Source: a bacterium
GTDB lineage: Bacteria > Elusimicrobiota > Elusimicrobia > Elusimicrobiales > UBA9959
DNA: 11,648 nt
Reading direction: 5' to 3'
Assembly: GCA_021845705.1 (NCBI GenBank)
Contig: JAJZVJ010000032.1
Span: 1-11,648, forward strand
Within the stretch, counting starts at the first letter, position 1. Each line of letters starts with the position of its first letter. Position numbers and translations under genes: made by a program. Below, one piece after another: positions 1 through 7,878 of this stretch. A model generated the notes under the pieces. That model saw only the letters and a program-made list of their open reading frames with translations. It ran no database searches and was not told the origin of the DNA.

Positions 1-986
1 TCGGCTCCGCGCAGAAGTCCATAAACATAGAGGTGTTCCAGCTGCAGGCGGACGAGGTAGGCCGGGGTTTTGCCGACCTGCTTTCTGCCAAGGCCAAGGC
101 GGGCGTTAAAGTGCGCATGATCATAGACGAGCACGGCTCTAATTTAGAGCACGACCAGGACGTGACACAGCTGATGAATTCCATGCGCGCTAACGGCATA
201 GACATACGGGTAAGACCCGCGCCGCACATGGAAAAGCACCTGGACCACCGCAAAGTTATGGTGATAGACGGCAAAGTGGGCTTTACCGGCGGCATGAACA
301 TAGGCAGATCCTACCAGGTGGACTGGCACGACCAGCAGACCCTGGTAAGGGGCCCGGCCGTGGCGAAACTGCAGCAGTCTTTTGTGGACCACTGGAAAGC
401 GGTGGGCGGCAGTTTCGGGGCCGATGAGGACCTGTTCCCCGCTATAGACGAAGACCCCGAAGGCGTGCAGACAGAGGTTATCACCCACACGGGCTGGGAA
501 GACCAGAACATAAAGGCCATGTACCTGCGCGCCATAGGCACCGCCCAGAAGTCCATAAAGATAGCCAACCCCTACTTCACGGACAAGGACGTTATTGACG
601 CGCTCCGCGCGGCCTCCCGCCGCGGCGTGAAAGTGCTGCTGGTGCTGCCGCAGGACAACGATATGGCCATAGTGCAGCACGCCTCGCGGGCCAGCTACCC
701 CAAACTGGTGAAGGCCGGCGTGCAGGTATACGAATACAAAGGCCGCATGGCTCACGAGAAAGTAGCGGTATTCGACGGCCACTGGGCCACCTTCGGCTCT
801 TCCAACCTGGACGAGCGCAGCCTTAAGAACAACGACGAACTGAACCTGGTGATAGACGACTACAGGCTGGGCCAGGACATAGAGCTGCGCCTGTTCGACG
901 CGGACCTGCCCAACTGCGAGTTAATGAACAACTACTCCCCGTCCCTGCTCGACCACATGGCGAACCTGGTTAACGGGATGCTGTAA
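1..986 (+). CDS. cls: Cardiolipin synthase / phospholipase D family protein (5' end cut off)
   Basis: This is a membrane phospholipid enzyme that would join two phosphatidyl groups to make cardiolipin at the inner membrane. The reading frame is open to the left edge (first whole codon at position 3), so the true start and the usual N-terminal membrane segments lie outside. A GTG at 33 is in frame but is not a credible start, because typical PLD-fold sequence runs through it. Two HxKxxxxD (HKD) catalytic motifs are visible: H-R-K...D at about 246-269, followed by GFTGGMNIG, and H-E-K...D at about 753-776, followed by the GSSNLD signature. Two complete HKD motifs with the segment IANPYFTDKDVIDAL between them match bacterial cardiolipin synthases. 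Other PLD-family phosphatidyltransferases cannot be fully excluded. The gene ends 16 nt before a strong terminator and converges with mfd. Confidence 0.88.
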   Translation, partial: GSAQKSINIEVFQLQADEVGRGFADLLSAKAKAGVKVRMIIDEHGSNLEHDQDVTQLMNSMRANGIDIRVRPAPHMEKHLDHRKVMVIDGKVGFTGGMNIGRSYQVDWHDQQTLVRGPAVAKLQQSFVDHWKAVGGSFGADEDLFPAIDEDPEGVQTEVITHTGWEDQNIKAMYLRAIGTAQKSIKIANPYFTDKDVIDALRAASRRGVKVLLVLPQDNDMAIVQHASRASYPKLVKAGVQVYEYKGRMAHEKVAVFDGHWATFGSSNLDERSLKNNDELNLVIDDYRLGQDIELRLFDADLPNCELMNNYSPSLLDHMANLVNGML

Positions 987-1002
987 CAGATAAAAGAAAA
1001 AG

Positions 1003-1037
1003 AACGCCGCCCGGCAAAACCGGGCGGCGTTTTTATT
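1003..1037. terminator. Bidirectional intrinsic terminator between cls and mfd
   Basis: A perfect 12-bp stem pairs 1003-1014 (AACGCCGCCCGG) with 1020-1031, around a 5-nt loop CAAAA. On the + strand it is followed by TTTTTATTT. On the - strand it is followed by a T-rich run (the complement of AAAAGAAAA at 992-1001). It therefore suits both converging genes, the phospholipase gene from the left and mfd from the right. Confidence 0.9.
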
Positions 1038-1051
1038 TGACCTGCCCGCTG

Positions 1052-4000
1052 TCAGAGACCAAGCGGCGCGGCGGCCCTTGAAATATCCCCCAGCGGATCG
1101 TCCACGGCGGAGATCTTTATGCCGTCCCCGTCCCTGGAAGGGAGAAAAGACAGCCGGTCCCCGAAAGCCTGCCTCCAGCCGTTCATAGCTTTCGCGTCCA
1201 CCCTGGCTCCGGGCAGGAAAAGGATCTCCAGGGCTTCCGCTTTCTGCGTGACCGAACGCACCGACTTTTTAGCCAGCGCTTTTTTAAGGCGTATAAGTTC
1301 CACCAGGTTCTTCAGGGGCCCGGGAGCGGGCCCGGAGATATCCTCGAAATCCTTCAGGACCGGCAAAAGCTCCGCCTCTTTAGCGTTGAGCAGCTTCTTG
1401 TAGAAATTCAGCCGCTCCATATCGTCGCCCACGTAATCCTCGGGGATGAACGCCGGCACCAGGATGTCCATCTTGGGCTCCGGCAGCTCGCTCGCCTCCA
1501 GCCGCCCTTTTATCCGGTCTATCTCGCCGTTGAGCAGCTTGATATACATTTCAAGGCCGATAGAGTTTATGAAGCCGTGCTGCCGCAGGCCGAGCAGTTC
1601 GCCGGCGCCGCGTATTTCCAGGTCGCGCATGGCCAGGCGGAAGCCGGAACCGAGTTCCGTGAACTCCTCCAGGGCGCTCAGGCGGCGCACCGCGTCCTCG
1701 CTGATAGGCGCCGGCTCGTCGTTCCCCTCCGCCCTGGACTTTAAAAGCTCGGCTTTCTGCTTCAGGCGCTCCGCGCCGGTCTTCATCCAGCCCGGGTAGA
1801 AAAGGTAGCAGTAGGCCTTCTGTTTTTCCCGGCCTATGCGCCCGCGCAGCTGGTAAAGCTGGGCCAGGCCCAGTTCGTGGGCGTTCTCCACTATCATGGT
1901 ATTCACGTTGGGGATATCCAGGCCGGACTCTATGATGGTGGTGGCCATCAGCACGTCGTACTTGCGCTGCAGGAAATCCCACATATGCTTTTCCACGGCG
2001 TCGGCGCGCATCTGCCCGTGCACCACTACTATCCGCAGTTCCGGCATTATCTTTTTCAGGTAAGCCTTCCTGCTTTCTATGGTCTGCACCCGGTTGTGCA
2101 CGTAATAGACCTGCCCGCCGCGGGCGAGCTCGTAGGTAACGGCCTCGGCCGCGCTCTTCTCCGTGAAGGGCCGCACAAAGGTGGAGATGGCCTGCCGCCC
2201 GACCGGCGCGCTTTCTATGACCGACATGGCTTTAAGGGAGGAGAGGGACTGGTAAAGGGTGCGCGGTATGGGCGTGGCGCTCATGAGCAGGCAGTGCACG
2301 CCCTTGGCCATGGACTTTATCTTGTCCTTGTCCTTCACGCCGAAGCGGTGCTCCTCGTCCGCCACCATCAGGCCGAGCCCCGCGAACCGCACGTCCTTTT
2401 GCAGCAGCCGGTGCGTGCCGACTATGATATCCACCTTCCCGCGCGCGAGACCTGCCAGTATTTTTTTCTGTTCCGCCGGCGGCACAAAGCGGGAGATCAC
2501 GCTGATATTCACCGGGAAACCGGCGAAGCGCTTGGTGAAGTTGCGCGCGTGCTGGTCGGCCAAAATGGTGGTGGGCACAAGTATGGCGGCCTGTTTGCCG
2601 TTGGCCACGGCGCGCATGGCGGCCCGCATGGCCACCTCCGTCTTGCCGAAACCGACGTCGCCGGCCACCAGCCTGTTCATCGGCAGTTCGCCTTCCAGGT
2701 CCGCGAGCACCTCCGCTATGGCCCGGGCCTGGTCGGGAGTCTCCTCGAAGGGGAAGGACGCGGCGAACTCGTCCTCGAGGTGCCCGCCGTGCGGCAGGGC
2801 GGCCGTTTTGACCGCGGCGCGCTCGGCTTCCAGCTTCAGGATGTCCAGCGCCAGTTCCTCCACCTCTTTTTTAACCCGGCTCTTAAGCTCGGACCACGTC
2901 TTGGTGTCCATGTGCGAAAGCCGCGGCACTTTGCCTTCGGAACTTATGTATTTCTGCACATGGGTGAAATCGTGCAGCGGCACCAGTAATTTATCCCCGC
3001 GCGCGTATTCCAGGTAAAGGCAGTCCGAATCCTCCACCTGCTCCCCGTAGGCGTTCCTGAAAAAAGCCTTTTTAATGCCGAGGTAGCGGCCCACGCCGTA
3101 GTCCTCGTGCACTATGAAGTCGCCGGTCTTAAGGTCGGTCCACTTGAAGAACTTGTTCTTCGGCTTTATGGAGGCCGGGTCGAAGCGGTAGCGGCGGCGG
3201 AAGAGTTCGGAGGAGGTTATTACCGCGGTTTTGGAAGGCGCGTGCACGAAACCTTCCTCCACATAGCCGGTGGCTATGGAAACCGGGCCGCCCGCCCCCT
3301 CGTCCGCGAGGGACTCGGCCAGGCGCTCGGACTCGCCGCGGTTTATACAGAAGATCCTGGTGGAAACGCCCGTTTTTTTAAGACGGCGCAGTTCCCCGGC
3401 CAGCAGCTTGATATCCGAGTTGAAGTTAAGATTTGAGACCGCGCCGAAATCCTCGCCGGGCTCCCCCCCCGCCGGCGTCCCGAAAACGTATGTTTCCCCG
3501 GCGGCGGCCTCCGCGTTTTCCGGGAGGTCCGCGTCCTGGAAGAGCTTCCAGCCCCGCCCGGCGCAGGCGTACAGCGGCCGCCCGGTGCCGCCGAAGATAT
3601 TGGGCGGGACGTCCACGCTCTCGAAGAAATCGGAGGTATGCTGGGTGTCTATCTCGAAATAGCGTATGCTCTCCAGCTTTTTATCCGAGAAGAACAGCCG
3701 CACCGGCCTGTCGGAGCCGGGAGCGTAAAAGTCCACCACCGAGCCGCGCGCGGCGAACTGCCCCTTTTCCTCCACGAAGGAAACGCGCTCATAGCCGGCT
3801 TTTATGAACAGGTCCAGCGAGGCCGTCCTTTCATAGGAATGCCCCTGCCTGAAATAGAAGCGCAGGGAGGAATAAGCCTCCCCCGCCATCAGCGGTTCGG
3901 CCAGCGCCTCCGGGGAAGCCGCGTGAATGTAGTATTTGCCCGGCTCAGGTGAATAAAGGGCGCGCATGGCCCTGGCTTTTTCGGAGCTGTCCCCCCCCCA

Positions 4001-4192
4001 GAGGCAGACCTCGAAAAGAGGCAGCCCTTTCAACAGGGACGAGAGGGAATTAAACGCGTGCAGCCAGGAAGAAAGGGCGTCGTCGGCGGAAGCCGCCACA
4101 AGAATATTGGACGGCGCTTTCTCGTAGGCCTTAAGCGCGAACCAGGCCTTGGCGCTGATATTGGGAACGCCTTTGATAACCTTAACAGCCAT
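1052..4192 (-). CDS. mfd: Transcription-repair coupling factor Mfd
   Basis: Mfd is a DNA translocase that pushes stalled RNA polymerase off DNA lesions and recruits UvrA for nucleotide excision repair. The protein has 1046 aa (E. coli Mfd has about 1150). Domains in order: a UvrB-like N-terminal module (about 110-200, with the RGSVVDFYAP and RYFEIDTQ segments); a CarD-like RNA polymerase-interacting domain (about 355-415, LKTGDFIVHEDYGVGRYLG); helicase lobes with Walker A GDVGFGKTE (511-519), a DEEH box (612-615), motif III SATPIPRTLY (638-647) and motif VI QLRGRIGR (781-788); then the C-terminal TRCF domain, FIPEDYVGDDMERLNFYKKL (about 915-934). About 34 lysine-rich residues (801-834) look inserted after motif VI. 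RecG is excluded by the CarD-like and TRCF domains. The start is the ATG at 4190-4192; no Shine-Dalgarno is visible upstream. The gene diverges from alr. Confidence 0.97.
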   Translation of the reverse strand: MAVKVIKGVPNISAKAWFALKAYEKAPSNILVAASADDALSSWLHAFNSLSSLLKGLPLFEVCLWGGDSSEKARAMRALYSPEPGKYYIHAASPEALAEPLMAGEAYSSLRFYFRQGHSYERTASLDLFIKAGYERVSFVEEKGQFAARGSVVDFYAPGSDRPVRLFFSDKKLESIRYFEIDTQHTSDFFESVDVPPNIFGGTGRPLYACAGRGWKLFQDADLPENAEAAAGETYVFGTPAGGEPGEDFGAVSNLNFNSDIKLLAGELRRLKKTGVSTRIFCINRGESERLAESLADEGAGGPVSIATGYVEEGFVHAPSKTAVITSSELFRRRYRFDPASIKPKNKFFKWTDLKTGDFIVHEDYGVGRYLGIKKAFFRNAYGEQVEDSDCLYLEYARGDKLLVPLHDFTHVQKYISSEGKVPRLSHMDTKTWSELKSRVKKEVEELALDILKLEAERAAVKTAALPHGGHLEDEFAASFPFEETPDQARAIAEVLADLEGELPMNRLVAGDVGFGKTEVAMRAAMRAVANGKQAAILVPTTILADQHARNFTKRFAGFPVNISVISRFVPPAEQKKILAGLARGKVDIIVGTHRLLQKDVRFAGLGLMVADEEHRFGVKDKDKIKSMAKGVHCLLMSATPIPRTLYQSLSSLKAMSVIESAPVGRQAISTFVRPFTEKSAAEAVTYELARGGQVYYVHNRVQTIESRKAYLKKIMPELRIVVVHGQMRADAVEKHMWDFLQRKYDVLMATTIIESGLDIPNVNTMIVENAHELGLAQLYQLRGRIGREKQKAYCYLFYPGWMKTGAERLKQKAELLKSRAEGNDEPAPISEDAVRRLSALEEFTELGSGFRLAMRDLEIRGAGELLGLRQHGFINSIGLEMYIKLLNGEIDRIKGRLEASELPEPKMDILVPAFIPEDYVGDDMERLNFYKKLLNAKEAELLPVLKDFEDISGPAPGPLKNLVELIRLKKALAKKSVRSVTQKAEALEILFLPGARVDAKAMNGWRQAFGDRLSFLPSRDGDGIKISAVDDPLGDISRAAAPLGL

Positions 4193-4209
4193 TGTGTTAA
4201 TGATATAAT
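4182..4209 (+). promoter_or_regulatory. alr promoter (extended -10 sigma70 type)
   Basis: A -35-like TTAACA (4182-4187) is followed after 16 nt by a perfect TATAAT (4204-4209). The -10 is preceded by TG and one base (TGATATAAT), an extended -10. The expected transcription start is near 4216, giving a leader of about 40 nt to the ATG at 4256. The -35 lies over the first codons of mfd on the other strand. Confidence 0.65.
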
Positions 4210-4215
4210 TTTATA
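4203..4215 (-). promoter_or_regulatory. Possible mfd -10 region
   Basis: Reading the - strand, the AT-rich stretch before the mfd ATG contains TATAAA (4215-4210) and TTATAT (4208-4203). The second ends 10 nt before the start codon. No good -35 is seen, and no Shine-Dalgarno lies between here and the ATG. If either hexamer is used, the leader would be very short. The stretch overlaps the alr -10, so the two divergent promoters would compete for polymerase. Confidence 0.3.
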
Positions 4216-4255
4216 AATCAGCTTGACAGCGGGACGGCCGGACGGCCTCTTATTT

Positions 4256-5332
4256 ATGCTCAAATGGGTCGAAATAGATCTCAGGGTCCTCGCCGGGAAC
4301 GTGCGGGCCGTAAAAAGAACTCTCAAGCCGGGAGTTTCTTTCATGGCGGTGGTCAAAGCGGACGGCTACGGCCACGGCGCGGCGGCGGTCGGGAAGACGG
4401 CCCTTGCGAACGGGGCCGACCGCCTGGGCGTGCTGACCGCGGACGAAGGCGCGGCCCTGCGCCGGGAATTCCCGGAAGCGGCCATCCATTTGCTGGCCCC
4501 TTCGCTGCCGGAAGAAGCCGCCCTGATAATAAAGAACGGCCTGGTCCCCACGGCGGATTCTACGGGTTTTATTAAAGCGCTGGACCGCGCGGCTAAACGG
4601 CCGGCCCCTTACCACCTGGAAGTGGACCTGGGCCTGGGCCGCTGGGGGATAAAGCCGGAAGAGGCCGCGTCCTTCCTGGCGAAAGTCCTTGAATTCAGGA
4701 AAGCCCGGCCCGGGGGCGTTTCGGCGCACCTGGCCTACCGGCCGGCGCAGAACATGACGGAAGCGGAAGAAAAGCTTTCGGCTTTCAGCGGGCTGGCGGG
4801 CCGCCTGCGCGCGCTTGTCCCGGGGCTCGCGGCCCACGCCGCGAATAGCGCCATACTCTGCGATTTCCCGCGCTGGCAGCTGGATATGGTCCGCGTAGGG
4901 AACCTGCTGTACGGCATTTATCCCACCGACGTATACAAAAAGAAGACGCAGGGCCCGCCCCTCCCCGGCCTGGGCCGCCCCTGGCAATTCTACGCCAGGA
5001 TAATCTCCGTCAGGCACGTGAAAAAAGGCGAGTCCCTGGGCTACGCCTCGGAGTTCACGGCCCCCCGCGCCATGCGCCTGGCCACCATCCCGGCCGGATA
5101 CTCCGACGGCCTTACGATGGAACCGGCAGAGAACAAGATACGCATAACTTCGGGCTTCAGGTACTGGGGAATTATAAACGGCAAGAAAGCTTTTTTCACC
5201 GGCAGGACGGGCATAGCGCATACCCTGCTGGACGTAACGGACATTCCCGAAGCCAGACCCGGCATACCGGTGGCGCTGCACGTGCGCCGCACCGCCGCCA
5301 ACGCCAATATCCCGCGTATATACCGAAAATAA
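4256..5332 (+). CDS. alr: Alanine racemase
   Basis: This PLP enzyme converts L-alanine to D-alanine for peptidoglycan precursors in the cytoplasm. The protein has 358 aa from ATG 4256. That start is chosen because family members begin with the WVEIDL segment near residue 4; an in-frame TTG at 4223 would add 11 atypical residues. The PLP lysine is K34 in AVVKADGYGHGA, the LGLGRWG segment is at 125-131, and the second catalytic base is probably Y263 in LGYASEFTA. IPAGYSDGL (278-286) and DVTDIP (326-331) are also family marks. Two oddities are visible. The usual M-D-Q/N before 'DVTDIP' reads A-H-T (321-323). The C-terminus is short, with only about 20 residues between GIPVALHV and the end, where typical enzymes have a longer GTI-YE-type helix before the final PR-Y. 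No Shine-Dalgarno is visible. D-alanine links it to the convergent PBP1a gene. Confidence 0.93.
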   Translation: MLKWVEIDLRVLAGNVRAVKRTLKPGVSFMAVVKADGYGHGAAAVGKTALANGADRLGVLTADEGAALRREFPEAAIHLLAPSLPEEAALIIKNGLVPTADSTGFIKALDRAAKRPAPYHLEVDLGLGRWGIKPEEAASFLAKVLEFRKARPGGVSAHLAYRPAQNMTEAEEKLSAFSGLAGRLRALVPGLAAHAANSAILCDFPRWQLDMVRVGNLLYGIYPTDVYKKKTQGPPLPGLGRPWQFYARIISVRHVKKGESLGYASEFTAPRAMRLATIPAGYSDGLTMEPAENKIRITSGFRYWGIINGKKAFFTGRTGIAHTLLDVTDIPEARPGIPVALHVRRTAANANIPRIYRK

Positions 5333-5365
5333 GCATTCCGACGGCTTATCCAGCGCTCAAGGCAA

Positions 5366-5492
5366 GCTATGGGGTGAACGGAACGCAAAAACAGGGTCGG
5401 CCACACCGTGGCCGCCCTTCCCCGCCTCCCGCGGCGCGCTTATGCAAGCGCCGCGGTCCGTCAGGGTTTTGCGAACCCGTTCACCCCATAGC
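5366..5492. repeat. Palindromic three-way-junction element in the alr/PBP1a gap
   Basis: The outer arms are a perfect 16-bp inverted repeat: GCTATGGGGTGAACGG at 5366-5381 and its complement at 5477-5492. Inside, after a small internal loop, CGCAAAA (5384-5390) pairs with TTTTGCG (5467-5473). Two further hairpins sit within. Hairpin A pairs AGGG+CGGCCAC (5393-5396, 5398-5404) with GTGGCCG+CCCT (5408-5418) around an ACC loop. Hairpin B pairs CCGCGGCGC (5429-5437) with GCGCCGCGG (5448-5456). No T-run follows the outer stem on either strand, so it is not a plain terminator. It could be a REP/MITE-like repeat, a structured RNA or a 3'-UTR stability element. The rest of the gap (5333-5365 and 5493-5570) shows no gene. 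The 63-codon reading frame across the element has no family features and I do not call it. Confidence 0.75.
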
Positions 5493-5570
5493 CTACAGGC
5501 GCCGACTTAACCAAAAAGCAGGGATCTGCCAGCCATGCACCCGAGCCTGGCTGAACAGATATTGAAAACG

Positions 5571-5597
5571 TAAAAAACCGCCGGGGAAGCCGGCGGT
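5571..5597 (-). terminator. Intrinsic terminator of the PBP1a gene
   Basis: Read on the - strand, an 8-bp stem ACCGCCGG/CCGGCGGT (5597-5590 with 5584-5577), loop CTTCC, is followed by a run of six T (the complement of 5572-5577, its first base shared with the stem). It lies 21 nt past the stop codon of the penicillin-binding protein gene. Confidence 0.85.
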
Positions 5598-5617
5598 AAC
5601 TTTGGGGACATGCGGGG

Positions 5618-7771
5618 TTAATGGCCGGCGTCGCAGAATTCTTTGGGTTCGGTGCCTTTGATGAAGGCTTCCAGGATCTTCTTCCTGCAGGTGGGGAGAG
5701 CGAGTTTGCCCGTCTCCTGGTCCACGGTCACGAAAACTATGCCGTCAGGCACCGGGAAATCCCGGACGGGCTGGTCCTTCAGCACCGTCTCCATTATTTC
5801 CGTCCACCAGGCCACGGCCAGGGAGCTGCTCCAGTCCTTCATCGGGATGGAGGCGAAATCGTCGTAGCCCATCCAGGCGCCGGCGGTCAGGTCCGGGGTC
5901 ATGCCGATGAACCACATGTCCTTCGAGTCCTGGCTGGTCCCCGTCTTGCCGGCTATCGGGCGCTTCAGCCTTGAGGCATAGATGCCGGAACCGCGCTGCA
6001 CCACGCCTTTCATCATATTGACCAGCACGTAGGAAAGCTGCGGCGAGAAGCTCTCGCTCTCCTCCGGCACGGCCTCCTCGAGCACCCGGCCCTGGTTGTC
6101 GGTGACCTTCAGGATCCCGAAAGGGGTGGCGTGGATGCCGCCGTTGGCGAAAGTGGAGAACGCGCTGGTCATCTCGAGCGGGTTAACAAGAGAGGTCCCG
6201 AGGCCGATGGACGGCACGGCGTCCAGGTTGTGCTTGATACCGGCGCGGTGCGCCACGTCGGCGACCAGGCTGGGCCCTACCCGGGTGACCAGGTAGATGG
6301 AAGCCAGGTTGCGCGACTGCTCCAGGCCGCGCCGCAGGGTTATGCGCCCCAAGGTCTTATTGTCGAAATCGCTAGGGACCCAGATCTTGAAATCCTTATT
6401 GCCTACGAACGGCTGGATGGCCAGGTCGATGGCGTACTGGTCGGTGGCGCCCTCGAGAAGCCGCCAGTCCTTCCCGTCGTAATAATAGGCCATGGGCGAG
6501 TCGTCTATAATGGTCGCCGGGGTGTACCCGTTCATAAGGGCCGACATCCAGACCATGGGCTTGAACGTGGACCCCGCCTGGCGGGCGGCCTGGGTCACCC
6601 GGTTGAACTTGCTGTCGCGGTAGTTCCGCCCGCCTATCATGGTCTTTATAGCGCCGGTTTTAGTGTCGAGTATCACGAAGGCGCCCTGGAGCGTGATAGA
6701 GGACGAGGCGACATCGGGATCCTTGTCCTTTTCCTGGTCCTTATCCTGGTCGGCGGCGGCCGCTTCCGCGCGGGCCTTGGCCGCTATCTCGTCGTACTTG
6801 GCCAGGTTCTTCTCCATTATCTCTTCGGCCGGGACCTGCATGGAAAGGTCCAGCGTGGTGTAGATCTTCATGCCGCCCTTCCAAAGCTGGTCCACGCCGT
6901 ATTTAGGCTCCAGCTGCTGGCGCACGTATTCCACGAAATAGGCCGCGTGGCTTGAGAACAGCGTGGATTTTTCCGTGGGGATAGGCTCTTTCGCGGCCGC
7001 TTCCGCTTCCGCGGCGGTTATGTATTTCTCTTCCTTCATCCGCTGCAGCACCAGGCTGCGGCGCTGTTTGGCCTTTTCAAGGCTGTTGAACGGCGAGTAG
7101 CGCTCGGGCGAGGGAATAAGGCCCGTCAGGAGAGCGCATTCCCCCAGGGTCAACTCCGAAACGTCTTTCCCGAAATAAAGCTTGGAGGCGGACTGCACGC
7201 CGTAAACGCCGTTCCCGAGGTAGATCTGGTTGAGGTACAGCGCCAGTATCTCCTGCTTGGAGAAGTTGCGCTCTATCTGGAAGGCCAGCACCATCTCCTT
7301 TATCTTGCGGCTGATGGTCTTTTCCGGCTTCAGGAAGATGAGCTTCGAGAGCTGCTGGGTAAGCGTGGAGCCGCCCTGGGCGCTGCGGCGGTGCAGGATA
7401 TCGCGCATCAGCGCGCGCGCGATGCCCCTGGGGGAGATCCCCCAGTGCCGGAAGAAGTTCTGGTCTTCCATCGCTATAAGCGCGTTCTGCATATCCACCG
7501 GGATCTTGCTGAGCGGCAGGATGGCGCGTTTTTCAACCGAGAATTCCGCTATGACCTGATTGTTTATATCGTAGACATGGGTGGTAAGCGACGGGGTGTA
7601 TTCGTCCAGTTTGTCGATGGAAGGGATATCAGCGAGGATCTTGCGCATCAGGACCGCCGAGACCAGGATGCCCGCGGCGGACAGCACGCCTATAAGATAA
7701 ACGGTCTTAAGGATAAGCTCCCGCGCGGAAAGCCCGTCAAGGTAGTCCAGGAATTTGCGGATGGGACCCAT
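5618..7771 (-). CDS. mrcA: PBP1a-type bifunctional penicillin-binding protein (transglycosylase/transpeptidase)
   Basis: This class A PBP polymerises lipid II into glycan strands and crosslinks the peptides on the outer face of the inner membrane. The protein has 717 aa, with a short cytoplasmic start and one membrane anchor at about 21-43. The GT51 domain shows the catalytic E102 in MEDQNFFRHWG, GGSTLTQQL (133-141), and ERNFSKQEILALYLNQIYLG (167-186). The transpeptidase domain has the SxxK motif S401-T-F-K404, SRN (486-488) and KTGT (609-612), so all catalytic residues are present. A charged low-complexity linker (about 341-353, D/K/E/Q) lies between the two domains. It is shorter than E. 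coli PBP1a (about 850 aa). The ATG at 7771 sits directly after a TATAAT, with no Shine-Dalgarno. The gene diverges from the ppiC/surA cluster and converges with alr. The symbol denotes family, not proven orthology. Confidence 0.95.
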   Translation of the reverse strand: MGPIRKFLDYLDGLSARELILKTVYLIGVLSAAGILVSAVLMRKILADIPSIDKLDEYTPSLTTHVYDINNQVIAEFSVEKRAILPLSKIPVDMQNALIAMEDQNFFRHWGISPRGIARALMRDILHRRSAQGGSTLTQQLSKLIFLKPEKTISRKIKEMVLAFQIERNFSKQEILALYLNQIYLGNGVYGVQSASKLYFGKDVSELTLGECALLTGLIPSPERYSPFNSLEKAKQRRSLVLQRMKEEKYITAAEAEAAAKEPIPTEKSTLFSSHAAYFVEYVRQQLEPKYGVDQLWKGGMKIYTTLDLSMQVPAEEIMEKNLAKYDEIAAKARAEAAAADQDKDQEKDKDPDVASSSITLQGAFVILDTKTGAIKTMIGGRNYRDSKFNRVTQAARQAGSTFKPMVWMSALMNGYTPATIIDDSPMAYYYDGKDWRLLEGATDQYAIDLAIQPFVGNKDFKIWVPSDFDNKTLGRITLRRGLEQSRNLASIYLVTRVGPSLVADVAHRAGIKHNLDAVPSIGLGTSLVNPLEMTSAFSTFANGGIHATPFGILKVTDNQGRVLEEAVPEESESFSPQLSYVLVNMMKGVVQRGSGIYASRLKRPIAGKTGTSQDSKDMWFIGMTPDLTAGAWMGYDDFASIPMKDWSSSLAVAWWTEIMETVLKDQPVRDFPVPDGIVFVTVDQETGKLALPTCRKKILEAFIKGTEPKEFCDAGH

Positions 7772-7777
7772 AGGTCA

Positions 7778-7807
7778 ATTATATAGATTAATGGCGGCGG
7801 AAGGCAA
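7778..7807 (-). promoter_or_regulatory. PBP1a promoter, probably giving a leaderless mRNA
   Basis: On the - strand, TTGCCT (7807-7802) is followed after 18 nt by a perfect TATAAT (7783-7778), then only 6 nt (TGACCT) before the ATG. The expected start of transcription is at or next to the A of the ATG, so there is no room for a Shine-Dalgarno. Confidence 0.65.
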
Positions 7808-7878
7808 AAGAAGGCCGCTTAAGCTTATGCCGCCCCGCCGGCTTTCCGGCCGTCCCTTGCGGCCGCGCCCCGGCCGGA

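Noticed and set aside
144..782. Long minus-strand reading frame inside the phospholipase D gene
   Set aside because: It is an antisense shadow caused by GC-rich codon bias. Its composition is biased (H, V, G, Y) with no family motifs, while the + strand carries two complete HKD motifs.
1877..2989. 370-codon plus-strand frame within mfd
   Set aside because: It is antisense to the helicase core of Mfd, His- and Gly-rich with no recognisable domain.
4223..4255. Upstream TTG start for alr, with TTGACA as a possible -35 at 4223-4228
   Set aside because: The family N-terminus fits ATG 4256. No -10 follows TTGACA at a workable distance before the ATG, whereas TGATATAAT at 4201-4209 is a better promoter.
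4250..5281. 343-codon minus-strand frame opposite alr
   Set aside because: It is an antisense shadow, Arg- and Gly-rich, with no motifs. The PLP-binding motif and other racemase signatures are on the + strand.
5366..5492. Reading the palindrome as an integron attC site or a tRNA
   Set aside because: No attC core-type ends (RYYYAAC/GTTRRRY) and no tRNA arms or TTCRA motif were found.
5374..5565. 63-codon ORF across the palindromic element
   Set aside because: It is explained by the structured repeat. It has no Shine-Dalgarno and no protein-like pattern (Pro/Arg/Gly-rich).
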